Source: Lysobacterales bacterium
GTDB lineage: Bacteria > Pseudomonadota > Gammaproteobacteria > Xanthomonadales > Ahniellaceae
Length of the DNA stretch: 64,000 nt
Direction of reading: 5' to 3'
Assembly (NCBI GenBank): GCA_016703225.1
Contig: JADJCM010000002.1
Span: 868,001 to 932,000, forward strand
The notes under the pieces are model-generated. The model worked only from the letters and a program-made list of their open reading frames with translations. It was not told the origin of the DNA and ran no database searches. This document shows positions 18,311-26,118 of this stretch, piece after piece. The translations under genes and the position numbers were made by a program. Position 1 is the first letter of the stretch, and each line of letters opens with the position of its first letter.

Positions 18311-19003
18311 TCAGAGACTCCTGCGGATGACGCCGACGACGCGGCCTTCGATGACCAGGTCGCCATCGACGTCGATGGGGGCGTAATCGGGATTCGCGGG
18401 CAGCAGGCGGATGCGACCGTCCTTGCGCTCGAAGGTCTTGACGGTGGCTTCGTCGTCGATGCGCGCGACCACGATCTGGCCGTTCGCCGCATCGCGACTG
18501 CGTGCCACCGCGACGAAATCGCCATCGTGGATGCCGGCATCGCGCATGCTGTCGCCGCGCACGCGCAGCAGGAAGTCCGGCGTCGGCGTGAACAGCTGCG
18601 GATCGAGCGCGAGCTCGTCCTCGATCGACTGCTCGGCCAGGATCGGCTGCCCGGCGGCGACGCGACCGATCAGCGGCAGGCGCAGGATGCGGGCAAAAAC
18701 GGGGTCAGAGTGAATTTTCGGAATCGAGACAACGCCAGAAAACACTTTCCGCTTCGAAAATTCACTCTGACCCCGTTTTTCCCTCCGCTTTTCCCCCAAC
18801 ACCCGAATCCCGCGCGCCAGCGGCAGGATCTCGATGTAGCCCTTGCGCTCCAGCGCGCGCAGGTGCTGCTCGGCCGCGTTCGGGCTGGTCGCGCCGAGCG
18901 CGGCCGAGATTTCGGAACGCGTCGGCGGGTAGCCATGCTCCGCGATCGAGCGCTCGATCAGCGCGAGGACGTCTTTCTGGCGGGGACTCAGGGGTTCGTT
19001 CAT
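18311..19003 (-). CDS. lexA: LexA repressor (LexA2 type) with a repeat-encoded hinge insertion
   Basis: SOS repressor, 230 aa, against about 200 for the family. The winged-helix DNA-binding domain is residues 1-70 (PPTRSEISAALGATSPNAAE). The latent serine peptidase follows, with the Ala117-Gly118 cleavage site in IGRVAAGQPI, nucleophile Ser152 (RGDSM) and Lys189 (EATVKTF). Residues about 76-104 are encoded by a palindromic element, which gives 29 extra codons in the hinge between the two domains; without it the length would be 201. All catalytic residues are intact. It is the first gene of the SOS cassette and is probably autoregulated by a box touching its start codon. Confidence 0.93.
   Translation of the reverse strand: MNEPLSPRQKDVLALIERSIAEHGYPPTRSEISAALGATSPNAAEQHLRALERKGYIEILPLARGIRVLGEKRREKRGQSEFSKRKVFSGVVSIPKIHSDPVFARILRLPLIGRVAAGQPILAEQSIEDELALDPQLFTPTPDFLLRVRGDSMRDAGIHDGDFVAVARSRDAANGQIVVARIDDEATVKTFERKDGRIRLLPANPDYAPIDVDGDLVIEGRVVGVIRRSL
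18695..18780. repeat. Perfect palindromic element (family D) inserted in frame in lexA
   Basis: Arms 18695-18720 and 18755-18780 are perfect 26-nt inverted repeats (core GGGGTCAGAGTGAATTTTCG) around a 34-nt centre. Adding one base gives 87 bp, exactly 29 codons, matching the excess length of LexA. A 15-nt match to one arm (CTCTGACCCCGTTTT) recurs at 46058-46072 beside an insertion sequence. Confidence 0.9.
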
Positions 19004-19004
19004 G

Positions 19005-19020
19005 CTGTAAATATGTACAG
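19005..19020 (-). promoter_or_regulatory. LexA (SOS) box of the lexA-imuA-imuB-dnaE2 operon
   Basis: On the lexA strand the site reads CTGTACATATTTACAG, a near-perfect palindrome with CTGT-N8-ACAG ends as in gamma-proteobacterial SOS boxes. It also resembles the TGTAC-type palindrome reported for xanthomonad LexA2. It ends one base before the ATG, which leaves no room for a ribosome-binding site, so either the mRNA is nearly leaderless or start selection is unusual. Confidence 0.85.
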
Positions 19021-19223
19021 TATCCGCCGCCGTTCGGCAATGGCCGGAATGTCCGGCGGCGTCTTCTCGGAACCTGAGATGATCGATCCGGAATTTCGGG
19101 TATCCATCTGAAAAGATTCGGTTTCTGATGGGCAGCCCAGAAGCAGGATGAGGTTCGCGCTTGCGATTGGTCCTGGTCCGAAGCCTGTGTATGCTGGCTT
19201 CGTCAACTCCCACGAAGCTGTCC

Positions 19224-19427
19224 ATGGCAACACGTCTGGTCATCGATCCCGAGCTGCTGGAGCGCGCTATCAAGATCAGCGGCGAGCCCACCCGAGAGGC
19301 TGTCGTGACCAAGGCGCTGCAGGAGTTCATCGCGAGGCGCGAGCAGCGCCGTGTGGCCGAATTGCTCGGTAAGCTCGAGTGGGATGCCTCCTGTGACTAC
19401 AAGTCGGAGCGCAGTCGTGCCCGATAG
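19224..19427 (+). CDS. VapB-type antitoxin without a VapC partner
   Basis: A 67-aa protein: MATRLVIDPELLERAIKISG, then EPTREAVVTKALQEFIARRE. This is the usual pattern of the small VapB antitoxins (AbrB/RHH-like N-terminus plus an alpha-helical DNA-binding part with the TREAVVTKAL signature), which normally precede a PIN-domain toxin. No PIN domain follows. Instead the stop overlaps an 11-bp stretch of a membrane-protein gene starting with GTG at 19417. The start at 19224 is chosen because family similarity begins there. It may be an orphan or the antitoxin of an unrecognised toxin. It is divergent from lexA. Confidence 0.75.
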   Translation: MATRLVIDPELLERAIKISGEPTREAVVTKALQEFIARREQRRVAELLGKLEWDASCDYKSERSRAR

Positions 19428-19830
19428 TGCGAAGCGACTGGCCGCAGCGTTGAGGCGCACCAACGTGCACGAGCTGTTGCCGCCCACGCCTTCCGAGACG
19501 ACCGCTTCCTTGCCGGGCGTGGTGGCGGAGTTTGAGGCAGCGCCGAAACGCTCGACTTCCGATCCGCTCCAGATCAACTTTGCGGAAGTCGATCTGCTTG
19601 CGGGTTGTTCCCGCACGGTCATGCCTCGTTGGGCCTGGTGGATGGCGCTCTGGTGCTTCGCTATCCCCTCGGTACTGGCGGTGCCGGTGCTGTGCTATCT
19701 GGCATGGGAGGTAATGGCGGGGGACGTGGTCGGCCTCTACGACATCCTGCGGTGGACGTTGTTGTCGCTATTCGCGGCGTTGCACGCAGCGGTCTGGGTG
19801 TACGCGCTGTTTCGGCGCAAGCCCGCTTGA
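19417..19830 (+). CDS. Two-helix membrane protein coupled to a VapB-like antitoxin
   Basis: A 137-aa protein of unknown family, starting with GTG at 19417 (GGAG seven bases upstream) and overlapping the antitoxin gene by 11 bp. The first 65 residues are soluble and Pro/Thr-rich (ELLPPTPSETTASLPGVVAE). Two hydrophobic helices follow: WMALWCFAIPSVLAVPVLCY at about residues 73-92 and LLSLFAALHAAVWVYALF at 114-131, with a basic C-terminus (RRKPA). It occupies the position that a VapC toxin would take, so it could be a membrane-acting toxin or simply a gene that replaced the toxin. Function unknown. Confidence 0.6.
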   Translation: MPDSAKRLAAALRRTNVHELLPPTPSETTASLPGVVAEFEAAPKRSTSDPLQINFAEVDLLAGCSRTVMPRWAWWMALWCFAIPSVLAVPVLCYLAWEVMAGDVVGLYDILRWTLLSLFAALHAAVWVYALFRRKPA

Positions 19831-19848
19831 GGCGGGGCAGCGGCGCAT

Positions 19849-20601
19849 TCACCCCGCCAAATGCCTTCCCAGCGTGACCAGGCTCAGCACGGTGACGAGG
19901 CCGCCGACGGCGGCGGTGGTGATGCGGGCCGGCAGGTGGCGGGTGAGCCAGGCGGCGAAGGGGGCGGCGATCAGGCCGCCGAGCAACAGGCCAACCACGG
20001 CCTGGCCGTAGACGCGGCCAAGGGTGCCGATGAAGACCGCGCTGATCGCGAGGCTGACGAAGAACTCGGCGGCGTTGGCGGTGCCGATGGCGATGCGCGG
20101 TGGCAGGTTTTGCGCGATCAGGCTGGTGCTGGTCATCGGGCCCCAGCCGCCGCCGCCGACTGCGTCGAGGAATCCGGCGGCGAGCGCGAGGCGCTTGGTG
20201 CGACGGGGGCGGGTCTCGGCATCGACTGGGCGATTGCGCCACGCCCGCAGCATCAGCAACAGGCCGAGCGCGAGCAGATACGCCGCGACCACGGCACCGA
20301 GCCAGGGTGTCTGCAGATGACTCAACACGAAGGCGCCGAGCATGCCGCCGAGTGCCCCGGGCAGGGCTAGGCGCAACAACAGTCGGCGATCGACATTGCC
20401 GAAGAAGCCATGGCTGAGCCCGGACACGCCGGTGGTTGCAAGTTCGGCCATGTGCACGCTGGCCGATGCCAGCGCCGGCGCCATGCCGAGCCCGAGCAGC
20501 AGCGTCGAGCTGGTCACGCCATAGGCCATGCCGAGCGCGCCGTCGATCGACTGCGCGAGCAGGCCGATGCCGATGAAGGGAAGCAGGGCGGTCGTGAACA
20601 T
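19849..20601 (-). CDS. TSUP family (TauE/SafE) sulfite/organosulfonate permease
   Basis: A 250-aa polytopic membrane protein with about eight helices. It has the two TauE/SafE half-repeats, the first starting LPFIGIGLLAQSIDGALGMA and the second at AAGFLDAVGGGGWGP, where the G-G-G-W-G-P motif is typical of the family. TSUP proteins move sulfite, sulfonates or thiosulfate across the inner membrane. It is divergent from cysJ and shares a 125-bp intergenic region with it, which fits a role in sulfur assimilation or sulfite detoxification. The direction of transport cannot be told. A four-residue basic loop (RPRRTKR) separates the two halves. Confidence 0.85.
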   Translation of the reverse strand: MFTTALLPFIGIGLLAQSIDGALGMAYGVTSSTLLLGLGMAPALASASVHMAELATTGVSGLSHGFFGNVDRRLLLRLALPGALGGMLGAFVLSHLQTPWLGAVVAAYLLALGLLLMLRAWRNRPVDAETRPRRTKRLALAAGFLDAVGGGGWGPMTSTSLIAQNLPPRIAIGTANAAEFFVSLAISAVFIGTLGRVYGQAVVGLLLGGLIAAPFAAWLTRHLPARITTAAVGGLVTVLSLVTLGRHLAG

Positions 20602-20726
20602 GGGGGTCCGTGACGATGTGAGGCCAGTGTCGAGTGCGCCCCCGCGGCCCGGAAATGACGCCCGGGCATAAGTTCATCGCCAGCGATTGTTTCCGAGTCT
20701 TTCCGGCGCGGCCTAGTGTGGTCGCC

Positions 20727-22541
20727 ATGTCCGCGCAACCGATTCTTCCGCCCATCATCATTCCGGTTCCGTCGCTGAACGAGGAACGCAGCGCCCTGCT
20801 GGCGCGGCTGACCGATGGACTGGATGCGGCCGCGCTGCACTGGATCTCCGGTTACGCCGCCGGTCTCGCCGCGCGCGGTGCACCGGCATTGGCGGTGGTG
20901 CCAGCAAGAGATCGCGACGTGGACGTCGCTCCCACCCGCGTGACCGTGCTGTACGGCAGCCAGACCGGCAATGCCAAGCGCGAGGCCGAGCGTCTGCAGG
21001 AGACCTTGCGTGGCGAAGGCGCCGAGGTGCGTTTGCTGCGCGCTGATGCCTATCCGTTGCGCGAACTCGCCGACGAGCGCGTGCTGTTCGTGGTGATCAG
21101 CACCCAGGGTGAAGGCGAGCCGCCGGACGATGCGCGTGCCTTCGTCGAATTCCTGTCCGGGCGACGCGCGCCCAAACTCGATCAACTGCAGTTCGCGGTG
21201 CTCGGCCTCGGCGACTCCAGCTATCCGCAGTTCAATGCGGTCGGGCGTTTGCTCGATACTCGCTTCGAGGCACTCGGCGGCCGGCGCCTGTTTGCGCGCG
21301 GCGAGGCCGATGTCGATGTCGCGACTGTTGCCGCACCGTGGCTCGCGCAGGCGCGCGAGCAAGTGCGCGCGCTGAAGCCGTCGTCGAGCGTGGCAGTGAT
21401 CGGCGCCACCGGCATCGCCCCGGTGGCCACCACCTGGAGCAAGGAGCAGCCCGGCAGCGCCGAATTGCTGGTGAACCAGCGCATCACCGCGCGCGAGAGC
21501 ACGCAGGACGTGCGCCATCTCGAGATCGCCGTCGATGCCGGTTTCGACTACGAGCCGGGTGATGCCCTCGGCATCCGCCCACGGAACGCTGCCGCCGTGG
21601 TCGAACGGGTCATCACCCGGCTCGGGTTGTCCGGGCACGAGAGCGTGCGCATTGGCGACGAGATCCGCTCCCTGCACGACTGGCTCAGCGGCCATCGCGA
21701 ACTGACGCGCCTGCATCGCGGCTTCGTGCAGCAGCAGGCGCAGCGCGCGAATGTACCCGCGCTCGATGCCTTGCTCGCCGCTGGCGATGCCGCGGCATTC
21801 AACGCATGGCTCGGCGCACGCCAGGTTGACGACGTGCTGCAGGAGTTCCCGGGCGAGTGGAGTGCGGGCGAATTCGTCGCTGCGTTGCGCCCGCTGGCGC
21901 CGCGGCTGTATTCGATCGCGTCGAGCCGCAAGGCGGTCGGTGACGAGGCACATCTGGCGGTCGCGGTGTTCGACGCGCAGGGTCCGTTCGGTGCGCAACG
22001 CGGGGTTGCCTCCGGGTTCCTCGTCGACGCCGAAGTCGGCGCGTCGTTGCCGGCGTATCTCGAGCGCAATGAACGTTTCCGCTTGCCGGCGGACACGTCG
22101 CGCGACGTGATCATGATTGGTCCCGGCACCGGCGTCGCACCGTTTCGCGGCTTCGTGCAGGAACGGACAGCGATCGCGGCGGCCGGTCGCAATTGGCTGT
22201 TCTTCGGCGCGCGCCATGCACGTTCGCAGTTCCTGTACCAGCTCGAATGGCAGGCCGCACTGAAGGCAGGGCAGTTGCACCGACTCGACCTCGCGTTCTC
22301 GCGCGACCAGGTCGAGCGCGTGTACGTGCAACAGCGGCTGCGTGAACAGGGCAGGGACGTCTATGCCTGGCTCGAGAGCGGCGCGCACCTTTATGTCTGC
22401 GGTGCGATTGCGATGGGCAAGTCGGTGCACGCCGCCTTGCGCGAGATCGTGATCGAACACGCTGCGGTCGATGGCGAGCGTGCCGACGAGTACCTCGGCG
22501 AACTGCAACGCAGCGGTCGATACGCGCGGGATGTCTACTGA
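20727..22541 (+). CDS. cysJ: Sulfite reductase (NADPH) flavoprotein alpha subunit CysJ
   Basis: A 604-aa diflavin reductase that passes electrons from NADPH through FAD and FMN to the CysI hemoprotein. The flavodoxin domain is residues about 70-210 (VLYGSQTGNAKREAERL, LGLGDSSYPQFNAVG). The connecting and FAD domain contains PRLYSIASS, and the NADPH-binding domain has IMIGPGTGVAPFRGFVQER and ends with the typical YARDVY. The start at 20727 gives a short lead-in (MSAQPILPPIIIPVPSLNEE). The stop and the cysI start share one base (TGATG), so the two are coupled. It heads a cysJIH operon; the divergent promoter region probably binds a CysB-type activator, such as the regulator encoded at 26460-27464. 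Confidence 0.95.
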   Translation: MSAQPILPPIIIPVPSLNEERSALLARLTDGLDAAALHWISGYAAGLAARGAPALAVVPARDRDVDVAPTRVTVLYGSQTGNAKREAERLQETLRGEGAEVRLLRADAYPLRELADERVLFVVISTQGEGEPPDDARAFVEFLSGRRAPKLDQLQFAVLGLGDSSYPQFNAVGRLLDTRFEALGGRRLFARGEADVDVATVAAPWLAQAREQVRALKPSSSVAVIGATGIAPVATTWSKEQPGSAELLVNQRITARESTQDVRHLEIAVDAGFDYEPGDALGIRPRNAAAVVERVITRLGLSGHESVRIGDEIRSLHDWLSGHRELTRLHRGFVQQQAQRANVPALDALLAAGDAAAFNAWLGARQVDDVLQEFPGEWSAGEFVAALRPLAPRLYSIASSRKAVGDEAHLAVAVFDAQGPFGAQRGVASGFLVDAEVGASLPAYLERNERFRLPADTSRDVIMIGPGTGVAPFRGFVQERTAIAAAGRNWLFFGARHARSQFLYQLEWQAALKAGQLHRLDLAFSRDQVERVYVQQRLREQGRDVYAWLESGAHLYVCGAIAMGKSVHAALREIVIEHAAVDGERADEYLGELQRSGRYARDVY

Positions 22542-24295
22542 TGGCAGCGATCGGCAGTCACGACGCGCCGAATTTCTCCTCCCCTTCGCACAGAGAGGGG
22601 GAGGCCGGGAGGGGGTTGCTCTCCCCCGTCGAAACCCTGAAGCGCGAGAGCCGCGGCCTGCGCGGCACGCTGCGCGAAAGCCTGGAGGACGCGATCACCG
22701 GCAGCCTGCGCGAGTCCGATGCGCAACTGCTGAAATTCCATGGCAGCTATCAGCAGGACGACCGCGATCTGCGCGAGGAGCGTCGCCTGCAGAAACTGGA
22801 ACCGGCGTACAGCTTCATGATCCGCACCCGCCTGCCCGGTGGCGTCGCGACTCCGGCGCAGTGGTTAGCGCTGGATGCGCTGGCGACACGTTACGGCAAC
22901 GACACGCTGCGCCTGACCACGCGCCAGGCGTTCCAGATCCACGGAATACTGAAGCAGGACCTGAAGCCGACCATCGCCGCGATCAACCAGACCCTGATCG
23001 ACACCATCGCCGCCTGCGGCGACGTGAACCGCAACGTGATGGTCAGCGCCAACCCGGTCGAGTCGCGCGCGCATGCCGAGGTGCAGGCGCATGCGGTCGC
23101 CTTGTCCGAGCACCTGCTGCCGCACACGCGCGCCTATCACGAGATCTGGCTCGACGAGCAGCAGGTCGTCGGTGCCGACGAGTCCGAGCCGATCTACGGG
23201 CCCACCTATCTGCCGCGCAAGTTCAAGATCGGCTTCGCCATCCCGCCGACCAACGATGTCGACGTGTTCAGCCAGGACCTTGGTTTCATCGCCGTCATCG
23301 AAGGTGGCGAACTGCTCGGCTACAACCTGCTCGCCGGCGGCGGCATGGGCACCACCCATGGCGACGCGCGCACCTATGCGCGTCTGGCTGATGTGCTCGG
23401 GTTCATCCGCGCCGACCAGGTCATCGCCGCGGCCACCGCGGTGCTGACCACGCAACGTGATCACGGCAACCGCTCCGACCGCAAGTTGTCGCGGCTGAAA
23501 TACACGATCGACCGGCTCGGACTCGATGCGTTCAAGCACGAGGTCGAGAATCGATTGGGCGAGCCGCTGCAACCCGCACGTGCGGTCCGTTTCGACCACA
23601 ACGGCGATCGCTTCGGCTGGGTCGAAGGTTATGACGGCCGCTGGCACTACACCTTGCGCATCGAGAGCGGCCGACTGCGCAACACCGAGACCGTGCGTGG
23701 CCTGAGCGGACTGCGCGCGATCGCCACCGAGCATCGCGGCGACTTCCGGCTGACGCCGAACCAGAATCTGGTGATCGCGAATGTCGACGCCGCCGCTCGC
23801 GCGCGGATCGACACGTTGCTCGCCGAACATGGTCTCGATGGTCAGCTGCGCGGCGCGACCTTCCGTCGCTTCGCACTCGCCTGTGTCGCACTGCCGACCT
23901 GCACCCTGGCGATGGCCGAGGCCGAGCGTTACCTGCCGGACATCCTCGATCGCATCGAGTCCGTACTGATCAAGCATGGATTGCGTGATGAGCCCATTCT
24001 GTTTCGCATCTCCGGATGCCCCAACGGCTGCTCGCGCCCCTACCTCGGCGAGATTGCACTCGTCGGCAAGGGCCCGGGCCGCTACAACCTGATGCTTGGC
24101 GCCGATTTCGAGGGGCGGCGGCTGAACCGCCTGCATCGCGAGAACATCGACGAGGCGGCGATCCTGGCCGAACTCGACGTGCTGTTCGCGCGCTTTGCCG
24201 CGGAGCACAGGCCCGATGAACATTTCGGGGACTTTGTCGTGCGTGTGGGCATCGTGCGGGCGCCGGTCGCCATCGCCGTGGAGCTCGGCGCATGA
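22541..24295 (+). CDS. cysI: Sulfite reductase hemoprotein beta subunit CysI
   Basis: A 584-aa siroheme/4Fe-4S enzyme that reduces sulfite to sulfide. The first half-repeat has FMIRTRLPGGVATPAQWLAL and RQAFQIHGILKQDLKPTIAA. The cluster ligands are in CVALPTC (C-x5-C) and GCPNGC (C-x3-C) near the C-terminus, followed by LVGKGPGRYNLMLGADFEG. The N-terminus (residues about 12-26) is encoded by a palindromic repeat (22577-22617) and reads SSPSHREGEAGRGLL; this lies ahead of the conserved core, so it should be tolerated. cysH begins four bases before the stop (ATGA). It acts in assimilatory sulfate reduction in the cytoplasm. Confidence 0.95.
   Translation: MAAIGSHDAPNFSSPSHREGEAGRGLLSPVETLKRESRGLRGTLRESLEDAITGSLRESDAQLLKFHGSYQQDDRDLREERRLQKLEPAYSFMIRTRLPGGVATPAQWLALDALATRYGNDTLRLTTRQAFQIHGILKQDLKPTIAAINQTLIDTIAACGDVNRNVMVSANPVESRAHAEVQAHAVALSEHLLPHTRAYHEIWLDEQQVVGADESEPIYGPTYLPRKFKIGFAIPPTNDVDVFSQDLGFIAVIEGGELLGYNLLAGGGMGTTHGDARTYARLADVLGFIRADQVIAAATAVLTTQRDHGNRSDRKLSRLKYTIDRLGLDAFKHEVENRLGEPLQPARAVRFDHNGDRFGWVEGYDGRWHYTLRIESGRLRNTETVRGLSGLRAIATEHRGDFRLTPNQNLVIANVDAAARARIDTLLAEHGLDGQLRGATFRRFALACVALPTCTLAMAEAERYLPDILDRIESVLIKHGLRDEPILFRISGCPNGCSRPYLGEIALVGKGPGRYNLMLGADFEGRRLNRLHRENIDEAAILAELDVLFARFAAEHRPDEHFGDFVVRVGIVRAPVAIAVELGA
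22577..22617. repeat. Palindromic repeat (family A) inside the 5' end of cysI
   Basis: Reads TCCTCCCCTTCGCACAGAGA and then GGGGGAGGCCGGGAGGGGGTT. Reverse-complemented, it begins with the same 22 bases as the dnaE2 copy at 15623-15664 and differs only in the loop. It adds about 14 codons to the cysI N-terminus. Confidence 0.8.
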
Positions 24296-25008
24296 AGCCG
24301 CTCGACTTCGACCACTACGCGCTGGCGCCGGAGCGTCTGGCCGAATTGAACGCGCGGCTTGCGCCGTTGAGTGCCGGCGAGCGCATCGAATGGGCGCTGG
24401 CACACCTTCCCGGCACGCACGTGCTGTCCTCCAGCTTCGGCGCCCAGGCCGCGGTCTCGCTGCACATGGCCGTGCAGCGCAGGGCCGAGATCCCGGTGGT
24501 GCTGGTCGATACCGGCTACTTGTTTCCGCAAACCCTGGATTTCGTGCGCGAACTGCATGATCGCCTGCAACTGAATCTGCATGTCTACCGCGCCGCGCAA
24601 AGCCCGGAAGCGATGGAGGCACAGCACGGCCAGCTGTGGACCCAGGGCCGCGAGGCCATCCGCCTGTACAACCGCATCCGCAAGGTCGAGCCGATGCAAC
24701 GCGCGCTCGCCGAACTCGGTGCCGGCACCTGGATCACCGGCATCCGCCGCCAGCAATCCGAAAGCCGCGCCGAGATCGATTTCCTTTCACTGCGCGACGG
24801 CTGCTTCAAACTGCACCCACTCGCCGACTGGCGCGACCGCGACATCTGGACCTACCTGCAAACTCACGACTTGCCGTACCACCCACTCTGGCACGACGGC
24901 TACCTCAGCATCGGCGACACCCACAGCACCACCCGCTGGTCCGAAGGCATGCGCGAAGAAGACACCCGTTTTTCAGGGCTGGTGAGGGAGTGCGGGTTGC
25001 ACGCGTGA
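24292..25008 (+). CDS. cysH: Phosphoadenylyl-sulfate (PAPS) reductase CysH
   Basis: A 238-aa thioredoxin-dependent reductase that turns PAPS into sulfite, feeding CysJI. The PP-loop region is SSSFGAQAAVSLHM, followed by VLVDTGYLFPQTLDFVRELH, the substrate region ITGIRRQQSESRAEIDF, and the C-terminal tail SGLVRECGLHA carrying the catalytic cysteine. The CC...CxxC cluster ligands of APS reductases are absent, so PAPS is the expected substrate. It overlaps cysI by four bases and is the last gene of the operon; the next genes run the other way. Confidence 0.94.
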   Translation: MKPLDFDHYALAPERLAELNARLAPLSAGERIEWALAHLPGTHVLSSSFGAQAAVSLHMAVQRRAEIPVVLVDTGYLFPQTLDFVRELHDRLQLNLHVYRAAQSPEAMEAQHGQLWTQGREAIRLYNRIRKVEPMQRALAELGAGTWITGIRRQQSESRAEIDFLSLRDGCFKLHPLADWRDRDIWTYLQTHDLPYHPLWHDGYLSIGDTHSTTRWSEGMREEDTRFSGLVRECGLHA

Positions 25009-25039
25009 ACCATGCCGACTCGAGAAGCAGTCGCTGGGG

Positions 25040-25381
25040 TCAGCCGTCAATTCGTTCGAGTCGCGCTAGCAAGTTCGGGATCTCGTCGCGAACGATGCTC
25101 CAGACGGTGTCGTTGTCGATGCCAAGATAGCCATGGATCAAACGATTGCGCGTCGCGACGATCGTGCGCCATGGAACCTCCGGGTGGCGTGAGCGGACCG
25201 CTGCCGGAACATGCGTGGCCGCTTCTCCGATCAATTCGAGGTTTCGCAGGGTCGCGTCGTAATTGAGCGCGCTGGCCTCGAACATGCCTTGATCCATGCC
25301 GTCCGTGTAGGCAAGCACCTTTTCGGCAAACGCGATCATGTCATCGATGTAGAAACGCCACTCGCGACTTGCTTCAGACAT
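25040..25381 (-). CDS. HepT-like toxin (HEPN nuclease) of a MntA-HepT system
   Basis: A 113-aa HEPN-domain protein of the HepT/DUF86 family. The catalytic signature RNRLIHGY (the R-x4-H-x-Y type) is intact near residues 82-89, and YDATLRNLELIGEAATHVP is the conserved second helix. HepT is an RNase toxin, kept silent when its tyrosine is AMPylated by the partner nucleotidyltransferase MntA. The start at 25381 overlaps the mntA stop by eight bases, so the order is antitoxin then toxin. All key residues are present and the locus looks functional. Confidence 0.88.
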   Translation of the reverse strand: MSEASREWRFYIDDMIAFAEKVLAYTDGMDQGMFEASALNYDATLRNLELIGEAATHVPAAVRSRHPEVPWRTIVATRNRLIHGYLGIDNDTVWSIVRDEIPNLLARLERIDG

Positions 25382-25664
25382 CGACCAGCTCCCGTTCGAC
25401 GGCGGCGCGAAGTTCGGGGCGCAGAGCTCTTTCGGATGCGAGATCCACAGGGCGACCCAGTAGGTCCTCAAGGTAGAACTGGACGCCGAAATAGCGGGTC
25501 GAAGTGGCCGGACCGTCGAAGGCGACGAGCACGTCGACATCGCTATCGGGCTTCGCGGCATCGCGCGCAGTCGAACCGAACAAGGCCAGTCGGGTCACGC
25601 CGAACTGCTGCTGCAGCGGCGACTTCGCATGTGCCAATGCCTTTAGCGCTTGTTGCCTGTTCAT
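25374..25664 (-). CDS. MntA-like nucleotidyltransferase antitoxin
   Basis: A 96-aa minimal nucleotidyltransferase. The active site GSTARDAAKPDSDVDVLVAF follows the G-S-x10-D-x-D pattern of the polymerase beta-like fold and is complete. MntA enzymes transfer AMP to the tyrosine of HepT and so block its RNase activity. It starts at ATG 25664 (MNRQQALKALAHAKSPLQQQ) and its stop overlaps the start of hepT by eight bases. The pair lies just downstream of cysH on the opposite strand, inside the sulfur assimilation region. Confidence 0.88.
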   Translation of the reverse strand: MNRQQALKALAHAKSPLQQQFGVTRLALFGSTARDAAKPDSDVDVLVAFDGPATSTRYFGVQFYLEDLLGRPVDLASERALRPELRAAVERELVDV

Positions 25665-25786
25665 GCTTCGGCTCCGTCGATCGAATGCCCTGGTTCGCCC
25701 GGGAATCGGATGCGCGTGGGCGCGCGGACCGGATCGATGGTATTGCCCGCTTCGCGTGCGGGCAATCGTGCCGGTGTCATCGGCCA

Positions 25787-25940
25787 CAGCTTGGCGGGAA
25801 TCCGCTGGCGGTGGTGCTGGATGCTGAAGGGTTGAGCGATGCGCGGATGCAGGCGATCACGCGCGAATTCGGGTATCCGGAATCGACGTTCGTGCTGCCA
25901 CCGAGCGGTGTTGCGAACACGGCGCGTCTGGTGTCAGTGG
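25787..25940 (+). pseudogene. Fragment of a PhzF-family gene
   Basis: A 50-codon stretch reads GGNPLAVVLDAEGLSDARMQ, then AITREFGYPESTFVLPP. This matches the N-terminal part (roughly residues 15-60) of PhzF/phenazine-biosynthesis-like epimerases, which are about 290 aa. No start codon precedes it in register and the similarity stops after FVLPPSGVANTARL. It is a remnant. The rest of the 454-bp gap 25665-26118 holds a 9-bp perfect inverted repeat (25742-25766, ATTGCCCGC ... GCGGGCAAT) and nothing else that I recognise. Confidence 0.7.
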
Positions 25941-26118
25941 CCTGGAAGAAGCACGGGGCAGCGGTGTGCGGAGTTCGGAAAATTCGCAAGCCCGCGCGCG
26001 GCGAATGCTGAGCGACGGTTCCGAAGTACGCGGAGGCGCGGTGATGGGCCGATGCCGAGAATGGTTCCTGTCCGGTGAGCACACCGGCACAACCTCCAAC
26101 CCATCCAAGGAAACCGCC

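Noticed and set aside
25742..25766. Perfect 9-bp hairpin as a transcription terminator
   Set aside because: No T-run follows on either strand and it is not at the end of a gene; noted only as an inverted repeat.
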